The translations under genes and the position numbers were made by a program. A model generated the notes under the pieces. It did not search any database, had not been told where the DNA came from, and worked only from the letters and a program-made list of their open reading frames with translations. A stretch of DNA of 50,953 nt from Heliobacterium chlorum (GTDB lineage Bacteria; Bacillota; Desulfitobacteriia; Heliobacteriales; Heliobacteriaceae), in the NCBI RefSeq assembly GCF_014502795.1, contig NZ_JACVHF010000020.1:1-50953 (forward strand), written 5' to 3'. Shown here piece by piece: positions 31,453 through 38,365 of the stretch. The number at the start of each line of letters is the position of its first letter. Positions within the stretch are counted from its first letter, which is position 1.

Positions 31453-31707
31453 GAAAAATAAGCAAACGACCCCGCCAGTAACGGCGAGATCGCTGGGAGG
31501 CCAGTGGATGCTCTTCTTAATCTGTTCACGCTGATCACAAAACAGCTCGGCCCGATTGCTCGATTTCTCAAGGCTTTCCTTTAATAATTCCTGAACGCTG
31601 TTCGGAACAGTCAGCCCTGCGGCTTCGATTTGCTCTTGGAAAAACTCGAGGTCTTTGGCTAACGTGGCACTTCTCTCACACTTGTCATTAATGTTGGCCA
31701 AAGCCAC
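31447..31707 (-). CDS. small coiled-coil protein, cassette paralogue D (stop codon lost)
   Basis: 86 aa from a GTG (ALANINDKCERSATLAKDLE, FFQEQIEAAGLTVPNSVQEL). As in paralogue B, conserved coding sequence (FIQEWLESRRQRKREEDEVA) continues upstream to about 31760 without an in-frame start after GGAGGTG. At the 3' end, the CAC TGA of paralogue A is CAC TGG here, so the frame reads through the terminator hairpin and adds about 19 residues (PPSDLAVTGGVVCLFFA). It looks like a decaying copy. Confidence 0.45.
   Translation of the reverse strand: MALANINDKCERSATLAKDLEFFQEQIEAAGLTVPNSVQELLKESLEKSSNRAELFCDQREQIKKSIHWPPSDLAVTGGVVCLFFA
31461..31493 (-). terminator. type-1 cassette terminator, copy D
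   Basis: Minus strand: GCGATCTCGCC-GTTACT-GGCGGGGTCGT then TTGCTTATTTTT. The reading frame of the small gene at 31447 runs into this hairpin because its stop codon is changed (TGA to TGG relative to paralogue A). Confidence 0.7.
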
Positions 31708-31796
31708 CTCATCTTCTTCCCTCTTCCGCTGCCGTCGAGATTCAAGCCATTCCTGGATGAAGACGCATCACCTCCGGGGTTTAGGATGCCCCAAAA

Positions 31797-31830
31797 TTAA
31801 AAGCGACCTCTCCGGTGGTGGCGAAGTCGA
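31797..31830 (-). terminator. type-2 cassette terminator, copy E (after 215-aa gene)
   Basis: Minus strand: TCGACTTCGCCACCACC-GGAGAGGTCGC then TTTTAATTTT. It ends the transcript of the cyclase-like and 215-aa genes. Confidence 0.75.
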
Positions 31831-31887
31831 TGTGTGTGGATATGGGGGAGATTTACAATAATTGAGTTGCTTTATAACAACTACTTA

Positions 31888-32535
31888 TTATTGTGATGTT
31901 TCCTCAAGTAAGGTAAATATTAAAGATAAAAGCTCAGGATTTAAGGGACTGTATCTTAATGTATACAAAAGACTGTTCATGAAATTAGCACTGATCTTAA
32001 TTCGCTTATTAGAATTAGAATCAATTAAATGTGCGTTAAGTCTACCGATTACACAAAACACAGCCAACAGCTCATTCATTACATTAATCGATAAGTTATC
32101 TTTATTAAGAATCGTTTGATCTATTACAGATAATGGCCTTAATTTACATATCCAATAACATAAGTATCCTGAAATTCGATGAGTGGTTATTTTATCGTAC
32201 GAGTGAATATTTTTTACATCTTTCCAAAACCTATCAGTTAGATCATTAAGTATAAAATAATCAAGTTGTATTTGATTATCAGTTAATTGAAGCGTATCAA
32301 GAAGTTTAAAATAGCTATAACATATAGCTTTAATGGTGTTAGAAATAGCATCTTCTTTTTCTGTATTTCTATTTACTTCGTTAAAATAAGGTGAATCTTG
32401 AAAAACCCTATGAATCTGATCTGTGGCTTTATTATTATCTTCTGTATCTTTTATATGTTCCCTTTTTTCTGTGCAAATAAGATCAACTAATTCTTGATTA
32501 AAATATGGCATATTATTATCGTTAACTTGTCGCAC
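31888..32535 (-). CDS. unknown 215-aa partner of the cyclase-like protein
   Basis: 215 aa from a GTG 7 bases after GGGGG. The protein is helical, without a membrane segment or known catalytic motif: TIKAICYSYFKLLDTLQLTD, LTDRFWKDVKNIHSYDKITT, GYLCYWICKLRPLSVIDQTI. It follows the cyclase-like gene by 34 bases on the same strand and is closed by a terminator, so the two form an operon. If the system is a signalling defence module this would be the effector or regulator, but nothing in the sequence shows the activity. Confidence 0.55.
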   Translation of the reverse strand: MRQVNDNNMPYFNQELVDLICTEKREHIKDTEDNNKATDQIHRVFQDSPYFNEVNRNTEKEDAISNTIKAICYSYFKLLDTLQLTDNQIQLDYFILNDLTDRFWKDVKNIHSYDKITTHRISGYLCYWICKLRPLSVIDQTILNKDNLSINVMNELLAVFCVIGRLNAHLIDSNSNKRIKISANFMNSLLYTLRYSPLNPELLSLIFTLLEETSQ

Positions 32536-32569
32536 TTTTGATCCCCCTATATTTTGTATTTAATCTTTG

Positions 32570-33283
32570 TTAAATAAAATCTAAATAATTACTTTTATTC
32601 GTTTCGTAGAAATTTAGTGAATTTGCTAGCTTTTGACCAATATCCGGAGTAATAGGACCCATATTTATAAATACTTTTCTTAAGTTCTCATCACTATTTC
32701 CATCGTATTTCCATACATTAGGCCAATTTACACAATAGGTTTCAAACAATCCTATCGATTTAACATTTACATTTTGTTTAATTAGCAAGTTTTTTATTTT
32801 TAAGTTGTCGGAAATTCTCCAGAGAGCAGAAGGGGTAAATATTACTCCAATCCAGTTTACAGACTCATACCAAGATGCTACCTCGTCTATTGCTGGTCCG
32901 ACGAATATATTATCTTCCGAAATCATCTTCCCCCAACTGGTAGCACCTCTAAGGGGTAATCCTAATTTGATACTTTTAGTAATGAGCATTCCAGAAAGGA
33001 GTGCTTGAAATATCAAAGAGTCTTCAGGTTTTCCATACGTAATTAAAGCTATAGTGTCGGATATACTCTTTATTTCTATTTTGAGGTTTTTCATAAACTG
33101 AAAATTAGCTGATTTATATCTATCTTCGCTAACCATATCTCTTGCTCTTATGGAAATATCGTTTATTAGAGTTTTTAGATCTTTAATAGCATTAGGGTTT
33201 CTTTGCCAAACACCTTTCCAGCCAAGAACATCTAATAGTGTTACCGCCCCTTCATTCATACTTTTTAAATCTCCAATTTCCAT
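32570..33283 (-). CDS. class III nucleotide cyclase-like protein (Pycsar PycC-like)
   Basis: 237 aa; start ATG after GGGGGAG. Layout of a single cyclase homology domain: first metal-Asp strand TLLDVLGWKG (Asp 18), second acidic loop SISDTIALI (Asp 76), then GLPLRGATSWGKM (112-120) and IFVGPAIDEVASWYE, and a late FETYCVNWPNVWKY. This arrangement recurs in stand-alone bacterial cyclase-like proteins, including the cCMP/cUMP cyclases of Pycsar defence. The purine-base-selecting residues cannot be judged by eye. It pairs with the 215-aa gene and lies between 95-bp direct repeats. Enzyme activity is inferred. Confidence 0.5.
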   Translation of the reverse strand: MEIGDLKSMNEGAVTLLDVLGWKGVWQRNPNAIKDLKTLINDISIRARDMVSEDRYKSANFQFMKNLKIEIKSISDTIALITYGKPEDSLIFQALLSGMLITKSIKLGLPLRGATSWGKMISEDNIFVGPAIDEVASWYESVNWIGVIFTPSALWRISDNLKIKNLLIKQNVNVKSIGLFETYCVNWPNVWKYDGNSDENLRKVFINMGPITPDIGQKLANSLNFYETNKSNYLDFI

Positions 33284-33506
33284 ACACTCATCTCCCCCGA
33301 TAAACTTTGTAAAATAATCAATATTCTTTATCTGTTTATGTAATTGAATACCCCATTATTATCGACAAAAGACCTTCTGAAATTCACTCCGATTAATCTC
33401 TTCGTGAAAGGAATTAGTAAATCCTCCTTAGTATGTGATTATTGGAAATGATTCCTGTATTTCTTTAACCGTCTGAAATCCGATTTACAACAATCCACTC
33501 TAGTAA

Positions 33507-33603
33507 CCTCCATTACAACCAACCATACCATTCATACCACAACATCGGTCAAACTGAACATGGGCATAACAGCGGCCTTATGTGGGGTTTGGGGGATTTT
33601 GGC
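33507..33603 (+). repeat. ~95-bp direct repeat, copy 2 (right flank of cyclase-like module)
   Basis: Same words and order as 31363-31452, including AACAGCGGCCTTATGTGGGG. No inverted terminal repeats or transposase accompany the pair. Confidence 0.75.
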
Positions 33604-33900
33604 TGATTATTGGCGGTGTTTTTACGTTGAAAGAGCGATGTTAGGCAAACTTATGCATTGACAGGGGATAAAGAAACAGCCGACCGTTGGCCGGACTGTC
33701 TGAACGCTAATCGAATATTCTTCTATCGTCGTCATATGGTAAGGCTTTAAGAACTTTCCCCGTAAACTCGATGTTCTTATAAACTTATGAGAGGTATTAA
33801 AGGCTTCGGACACTTACCGGGTACAGAAGTCAGATCGTAATTGTCGGCCATCTTCGCCACCTTCTGGGGTTAGGGTACCCATGAAGCCTTAAAGTTGCTG
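33604..33900. other. degenerate region with a terminator-like hairpin and coding remnant
   Basis: On the minus strand a short coding-like stretch (SEAFNTSHKFI, then one frame over KNIEFTGKVLKALPYDDDRR) ends at TAG near 33711, followed by a hairpin ACAGTCCGGCC-AAC-GGTCGGCTGT with TTTCTTT. No intact start or continuous frame was found, so it reads as a frameshifted remnant of a small gene. A cassette-like leader (TTCGCCACCTTCTGGGGTTA) occurs at 33852-33871. Confidence 0.35.
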
Positions 33901-34602
33901 TTAAAGTTCTTTAACATTTAATTTATCTAATAAAATATTAAAGTTTGATTTGTATTTTATTTGTTTGGCAGAAATTTGGTTGATAATTTTACTTGAAGCG
34001 ACCTCTTTACTATTTACTTCTAGATTACATTCTCCTATAGCATCAATATACATTTCGTTTCCTAATTTAATAATTTTCAATATCTTATCTTTATTTTTAT
34101 TCAATTCTTGCAACGACATGTTATTGTATTGTATTATTGCATCATTACATAAGTCTGCTAAATCAACCTTCTTTTTAATAAACGGTGAGACGTTATCTAA
34201 ATCACTATCGGGATCTACACAAATTTCTATATCATCGCAATATTTTATTAAAAATTCGTATGTAAAAATAAGCGATTCTAAAACTTTAATGTTTTTTTCT
34301 GGTTCTACTTGCTTCATTACTTTACTAAAACAATCATTAATATTATTAAAATAATTTTTAGCAGCATCTTTCTTTTTCTCATAACTGACATTTTCCGTTT
34401 TCATTTTTTCTATTGCTGTTTCATAAGTAATCAATGCCGGTTTATACTCACCTATTTCATATTGTTGATTTGCTTGTTTCAATAGGGATTCAATTTCTCG
34501 CTGTTGGTTACCACGATCACTAATGAATTGTAGCAATAAGGGTATCATTAGAGTCGATAAAATAAAAGCAACGATCTTTAACAATTTATCTCTCGACAAC
34601 AT
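33901..34602 (-). CDS. membrane-anchored TPR-like hypothetical protein
   Basis: 233 aa with AAGGAG upstream of the ATG. One N-terminal transmembrane helix (LLKIVAFILSTLMIPLLLQF) is followed by a TPR-like helical pair (ESLLKQANQQYEIGEYKPAL, ITYETAIEKMKTENVSYEKK) and further helices. It should sit at the cytoplasmic membrane with its C-terminal part inside. The gene is AT-rich and outside the 95-bp repeat pair. Family and function are unknown; a membrane effector for a neighbouring signalling module is possible but not shown. Confidence 0.6.
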   Translation of the reverse strand: MLSRDKLLKIVAFILSTLMIPLLLQFISDRGNQQREIESLLKQANQQYEIGEYKPALITYETAIEKMKTENVSYEKKKDAAKNYFNNINDCFSKVMKQVEPEKNIKVLESLIFTYEFLIKYCDDIEICVDPDSDLDNVSPFIKKKVDLADLCNDAIIQYNNMSLQELNKNKDKILKIIKLGNEMYIDAIGECNLEVNSKEVASSKIINQISAKQIKYKSNFNILLDKLNVKEL

Positions 34603-35046
34603 ACCTGTATACTCCTTTCAGTTTTCTCTAACATTACCATTTCTCGAATATATTATAAGGATAGAATTTTGTCAAGAAACTATTGGGATATATTAGCAAT
34701 TTATCGTGACAAATTTATTTTTCGTTTAAAACAAACGATATCCCAATTCATCTTTCGTTCCCCTCATGTGAACGACAATAACGTATACCCTACTGCCCCC
34801 ATAGAACTATTAGTCAACTCAATACCCCCCCCAAACCCCTGTAGTCCCACTGTAGTTCCCCTAACGCTGCCCCCTAAACGAAATCGCTGACACCAAAAAA
34901 CCTCGCCTTGATCAGCGGGCCTTTCATTCCGTGCTCCCTTAACTTAACCCCTTCTTCTCCCAAGCAATGCCGACCTGTTATCCCACAAATTACTCTCTGT
35001 TCAAACTTTCAAAAATTGTCTATAATCTAACCCAAAGAAAGACCGT
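34603..35046. other. intergenic region without convincing genes
   Basis: AT-rich upstream part, C-rich plus-strand stretch (ACCCCCCCCAAACCCC-type) near 34825, then CAAAAAACCTCGCC repeats. A 73-codon plus-strand frame at 34669 has no ribosome site and unlikely composition. The segment leads into tRNA-derived sequence at 35047. Confidence 0.4.
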
Positions 35047-35081
35047 CTTCCAACAGGTAGAGCAACTGACTTGTAATCAGT
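35047..35081 (+). repeat. tRNA-Thr 5'-half copy 1 (degenerate)
   Basis: CAACAGGTAGAGCAACTGAC and on to CTTGTAATCAGT match the intact tRNA-Thr from the D loop to the end of the anticodon stem. The acceptor and D-stem 5' strands are mutated. After the anticodon stem it follows copy 2 (CAACGT-N2-ATT ... AGATTA-N-AC), not the tRNA. Confidence 0.75.
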
Positions 35082-35134
35082 TGTTCCAACGTTCATTACA
35101 CTGAGATTATACATCTCTAGCTTGTCCATTTATT

Positions 35135-35185
35135 GGGGGTATGCACTAAATCCATGACCTCCAATTTACTCATGGAGATACCCCC
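35135..35185. repeat. long nested hairpin between tRNA copies
   Basis: GGGGGTAT / ATACCCCC outer arms and CCATGA / TCATGG inner arms. An alternative pairing, CTCCAATTTA (35159) with TAAATTGGAG (35210), is mutually exclusive with part of it. Confidence 0.55.
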
Positions 35186-35236
35186 TGATTATTGATTAAT
35201 GCACCCAACTAAATTGGAGATTTCTTAACTTGGCTC

Positions 35237-35280
35237 GTCGGCGTAGCTCAACTGGTAGAGCAACTGACTTGTAATCAGTA
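35237..35280 (+). repeat. tRNA-Thr 5'-half copy 2
   Basis: GTCGGCGTAGCTCAACTGGT and on through AATCAGT, i.e. acceptor 5' strand, D arm and complete anticodon stem-loop with anticodon TGT, then divergence. The upstream CTTAACTTG-N-CTCG is shared with the intact tRNA. Confidence 0.85.
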
Positions 35281-35422
35281 TCTCAACGTATATTGAACTT
35301 AGATTAAACGCACCCGAGATTGTCAAAGCGGATCACGTTCGGAATTTCCCGTTTACTCCACTATTCTCATGATTTTACGGCTTCTATCTCACTTTATCAC
35401 AGATGAAAACTTAACTTGACTC

Positions 35423-35498
<76 letters not shown>

Positions 35499-35956
35499 CT
35501 ACATATGCGGGTTAGCAGGATCACCAGGTGGAAGAGAGAACCAAAATGTGGTTACGGTCGTAGTTACGGAGGGGCATCTCTGGTGAAGCCATGGGGTTGA
35601 AATGGCCCGGTACGCAGGGGAAACCGACGGAGGCAGTGTGCTGACGGCGGTTTTTTGCGTTTCCGGTAGGGTGTTTTGACGATGATGATTACGATGATTT
35701 AACGAGGCCCGGTACGGGCCACGCTCCCTCCCCATTGCCGACACGGCAAAAGTAAAAAAACCGGCGAGGCTGTTGTGGGCCTGGGCCGGTTTTATATGCG
35801 TTAAGGGGAACCGCTTGCAGCGTTGGGGCTGATGGGCGGTTTCTTTCGTTGGAGGCGTAATATAGCTACGGTGGGAACGTGGCTCGGTGTGGGGTACGGG
35901 TGTTCCTCTCCATTGCCGACACGGAAAAAACTTACTCAAATAAACGTATACTAAAT
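35499..35956. other. GC-richer intergenic region with terminators and a short direct repeat
   Basis: No gene is supported; a minus-strand frame through it contains the hairpin AAAACCGGCC ... GCCGGTTTTTTT (35753-35797), which can terminate in both directions. It also holds the dyad GGCCCG-GTA-CGGGCC (35707-35721) and a direct repeat CATTGCCGACACGG at 35733 and 35911, each followed by an A run. Confidence 0.5.
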
Positions 35957-36784
35957 CTATTTCTCATACCATAATTGATACAAATTATATGTTATTGCTA
36001 CATCATTCTTTCTTGAATTACAGGTTTTACATAGTAACTGTAAATTGCTAATATCGTTACTCCCACCTTCAGCTAATGGTACAATATGATCCATTGTTGG
36101 TTCTAAATCTATTAGAGAAATCAAACCTGTTAAGTCCCTATTACAGCAGCAACAATGTCCTCGATCTCTAAAAAATATCGCTTTTCTAACCCATTTAGGT
36201 ATATTATCTCTTTTTAAGATACCATCCTTTTCGAAATACTTTTTGTCTTCAGTTGACAAATTTTTGATCTCTGTATTACTAATGTAGAAAGCAATATGCA
36301 TATTAAATTCTTTTAGAAATGCCCTGTTTTGAAATAATATGTAAAATACTTCTTCTGTTGTTTGAGTTAACAATGTATGTAACGGACCTTCTTTTAAGTA
36401 GTCAAAGTATGCAACAAGGCAGTCTTCATTAATAGTTTTTTCATATTCATTAACAGTATTAAACCACTTAGCAAATGAAATATGTGAAATATCGTGTTTC
36501 TTCATAAATAAGTTTACTTTGAATTCGTATTCGAAATAATTATTTTCATCAATTTTTTCAAATGACTTTAGGTCATTTTCATCTAGCAATATACGCTCTA
36601 TAGCCCAATATATAAATTCGTGTAAAATACTATTTTTTTCAAATGGATAAAAGAAAGTTCCATTTTCAAAGAATTCATTCAAGGTAGGTGCATAATCCAT
36701 ACCGCCATTCATTATAACATTATTTACAATATCTACAAAATAGTATGTAGCGTAGTAATTCATTTCAAACATTTTGTTGGACAT
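35957..36784 (-). CDS. HNH endonuclease-domain protein
   Basis: 275 aa from the ATG at 36784, 8 bases after AAAGG; the ATG at 36793 overlaps that site. The long N-terminal part is helical and unrecognised. The C-terminal HNH domain reads KAIFFRDRGHCCCCNRDLTG (Cys 211-214), then MDHIVPLAEGGSNDISNLQL (Asp-His 232-233) and LCKTCNSRKND, with structural zinc from CxxC pairs. It is a metal-dependent DNA nuclease, either homing-type or defence. It is AT-rich and adjacent to the integrase and tRNA. Its ribosome site is buried in a perfect 14-bp hairpin. Confidence 0.82.
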   Translation of the reverse strand: MSNKMFEMNYYATYYFVDIVNNVIMNGGMDYAPTLNEFFENGTFFYPFEKNSILHEFIYWAIERILLDENDLKSFEKIDENNYFEYEFKVNLFMKKHDISHISFAKWFNTVNEYEKTINEDCLVAYFDYLKEGPLHTLLTQTTEEVFYILFQNRAFLKEFNMHIAFYISNTEIKNLSTEDKKYFEKDGILKRDNIPKWVRKAIFFRDRGHCCCCNRDLTGLISLIDLEPTMDHIVPLAEGGSNDISNLQLLCKTCNSRKNDVAITYNLYQLWYEK

Positions 36785-36785
36785 T

Positions 36786-36821
36786 AATACCATCCTTTAA
36801 CAATTAATAAAGGATGGTATT
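36786..36821 (-). promoter_or_regulatory. perfect 14-bp hairpin sequestering the HNH ribosome site
   Basis: AATACCATCCTTTA, an 8-base loop and TAAAGGATGGTATT. On the minus-strand mRNA the AAAGGATGG just before the HNH start codon is fully paired. Confidence 0.75.
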
Positions 36822-36862
36822 CTATAAATTCGCCAATTATTCCTTCTTTGTTTAACTATTCA

Positions 36863-38035
36863 CTACCCCATCTTCCTCGGACTCAACATCCCCTCTATTT
36901 TATCGATCGCCTGTTTCTTGACATCGGGGAGCACGTGACTGTAGGTGTCCAGCGTGATCCGAATACTCCCATGGCCCAGCAGTTCCTGCACAACCTTCGG
37001 ATGAACACCAGCCTCAAGCAGTCGGGTCGCGTAGGTGTGCCTTAATGAGTGCAGATTGGTCTTCGGAATTTCGGCCTTGTCCAGTAACCGATGGAATTTT
37101 GTAGCGAGATTTCGCTGCGAGACCATCTTTCCCTCTTTGGTTGTAACGACCAGCCCGCTATCCTCGTACTTCTCTTCCCCCGTTTTCTTCTCAAAATATT
37201 GAAGGAAGTGCCACCTTTTCAACTGTCTAACCAAATCCTCGGTTATCGGAATCCTCCGGTAGCCGTTTTTCGTTTTAGGCTCTTGGATTATCTGGTGGGT
37301 CTTGTTGGGGCCATGTTGGTTCTTAACCAGTACTGTCCCTTTGGTCACATCGATATGAGCACGGTCAAGATCGATATCTCCCCACTTTAAGGCCAGTAAC
37401 TCCCCCACCCTCATCCCAGTTCCGAGCAGCAGTTTGAAGGCGATCCATAACCTGTCCTCTTCGGCGATAAACATAAATTCCTTCATTTGATCTAAGGTGA
37501 AGACACTGATTTGCTTGGGGGACGGTTTGGGTTTACGTACATGTTCAGATACGTTCTTGGCGATTAGTCCATCATGGATGGCTTGTTTTAATGCCGTTCG
37601 AGCAGTCGTGAGAATCAGTTCAACCGTTCTCGTTGCGAGACCCGATTGCCGTTTTTCGTTAAGGAGCTTCTGCAATTGCGTCGTCTGCAACGCCTGTACC
37701 TTCACGTTACCCAACTTCGGCTTCAAATGAAGCCGGATGATGTACTCGTATGACTCCCAAGTTTTAGGACGCACGTTTGGCTTTACATATTGGTCAAGCC
37801 AGATGTCGAGCCATTCTGCGAAGGTTACTGTGGTGGGAATAACGAAGATGCCTTGGCGATATTCGACTAATGCTTGGTCACGCCATTGTAGGGCTTCGCC
37901 CTCTGTTTTGAAAGTTCGACGAGCGTATTTCCCTTTTCCGTTATCTTCTTGGCCGATGTGGACTTGGGCTACAAAGTAGCCGTCTTTTCGCTGGTAGACT
38001 GAGCCTTGTCCGGGTTTGTTGCGTTGGGAGGTCAT
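36863..38035 (-). CDS. int: phage integrase (tyrosine recombinase, Int-Tn916/ICEBs1-like)
   Basis: 390 aa. The arm-binding N-terminus (GSVYQRKDGYFVAQVHIGQE, an AP2-like beta fold) is followed by a core-binding SAM domain (WLDIWLDQYVKPNVRPKTWE) and the catalytic domain: LLGTGMRVGELLALKWGDID, the HSLRHTYATR box (His 329, Arg 332), LLGHGSIRITLDTYSH (Tyr 365). It should integrate the phage at an attachment site, plausibly the tRNA-Thr sequence 1.4 kb away. The ATG has AAGGAG 13 bases upstream, a long spacing, and that site lies within an inverted repeat. Confidence 0.95.
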   Translation of the reverse strand: MTSQRNKPGQGSVYQRKDGYFVAQVHIGQEDNGKGKYARRTFKTEGEALQWRDQALVEYRQGIFVIPTTVTFAEWLDIWLDQYVKPNVRPKTWESYEYIIRLHLKPKLGNVKVQALQTTQLQKLLNEKRQSGLATRTVELILTTARTALKQAIHDGLIAKNVSEHVRKPKPSPKQISVFTLDQMKEFMFIAEEDRLWIAFKLLLGTGMRVGELLALKWGDIDLDRAHIDVTKGTVLVKNQHGPNKTHQIIQEPKTKNGYRRIPITEDLVRQLKRWHFLQYFEKKTGEEKYEDSGLVVTTKEGKMVSQRNLATKFHRLLDKAEIPKTNLHSLRHTYATRLLEAGVHPKVVQELLGHGSIRITLDTYSHVLPDVKKQAIDKIEGMLSPRKMG

Positions 38036-38041
38036 AAAGAA

Positions 38042-38089
38042 ACACCTGCTCCTTCTGTTTGATCGACTGATTTCGAGGGAGGCAGGTGT
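38042..38089 (-). promoter_or_regulatory. inverted repeat covering the integrase ribosome site
   Basis: ACACCTGCTCC at 38042 and GGAGGCAGGTGT at 38078 can form an 11-bp stem with one bulge around a 25-base loop. The AAGGAG of the integrase lies in the stem. Confidence 0.5.
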
Positions 38090-38365
38090 AGGTTATCTCG
38101 TATTTTCGTTTTATCCAAGTTAAATTTTTGATGATTCCGGCCATAGTATGTCAACGTAATGGTCGTGGGATTATGGTTGGGGAGTTAAGCAGATACTACC
38201 ATTGGAGGAATTGTTGGGGGGGGTGTTAATTGGGAAGTTATGCCCTACTATACCACTATGGTCAAATAAATAAGTATCGTCAGCTGAGGAGGCAGGGGCT
38301 TCGTTATAACCAAATATCCAGTTTATCTGAACACTAATTTAATTTTCACCTTTGTTAGAATAAAT

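Noticed and set aside
31363-33603. Insertion sequence or composite transposon
   Set aside because: The flanking repeats have no inverted termini and no transposase is encoded between them.
35047-35280. Additional functional tRNA genes
   Set aside because: Both copies lack the T arm and 3' acceptor strand, so they cannot form mature tRNAs.
35499-35939. Minus-strand open frame of 146 codons next to the tRNA
   Set aside because: It runs through a strong terminator hairpin and a palindrome, has low-complexity His/Arg/Pro/Thr content and no ribosome site.
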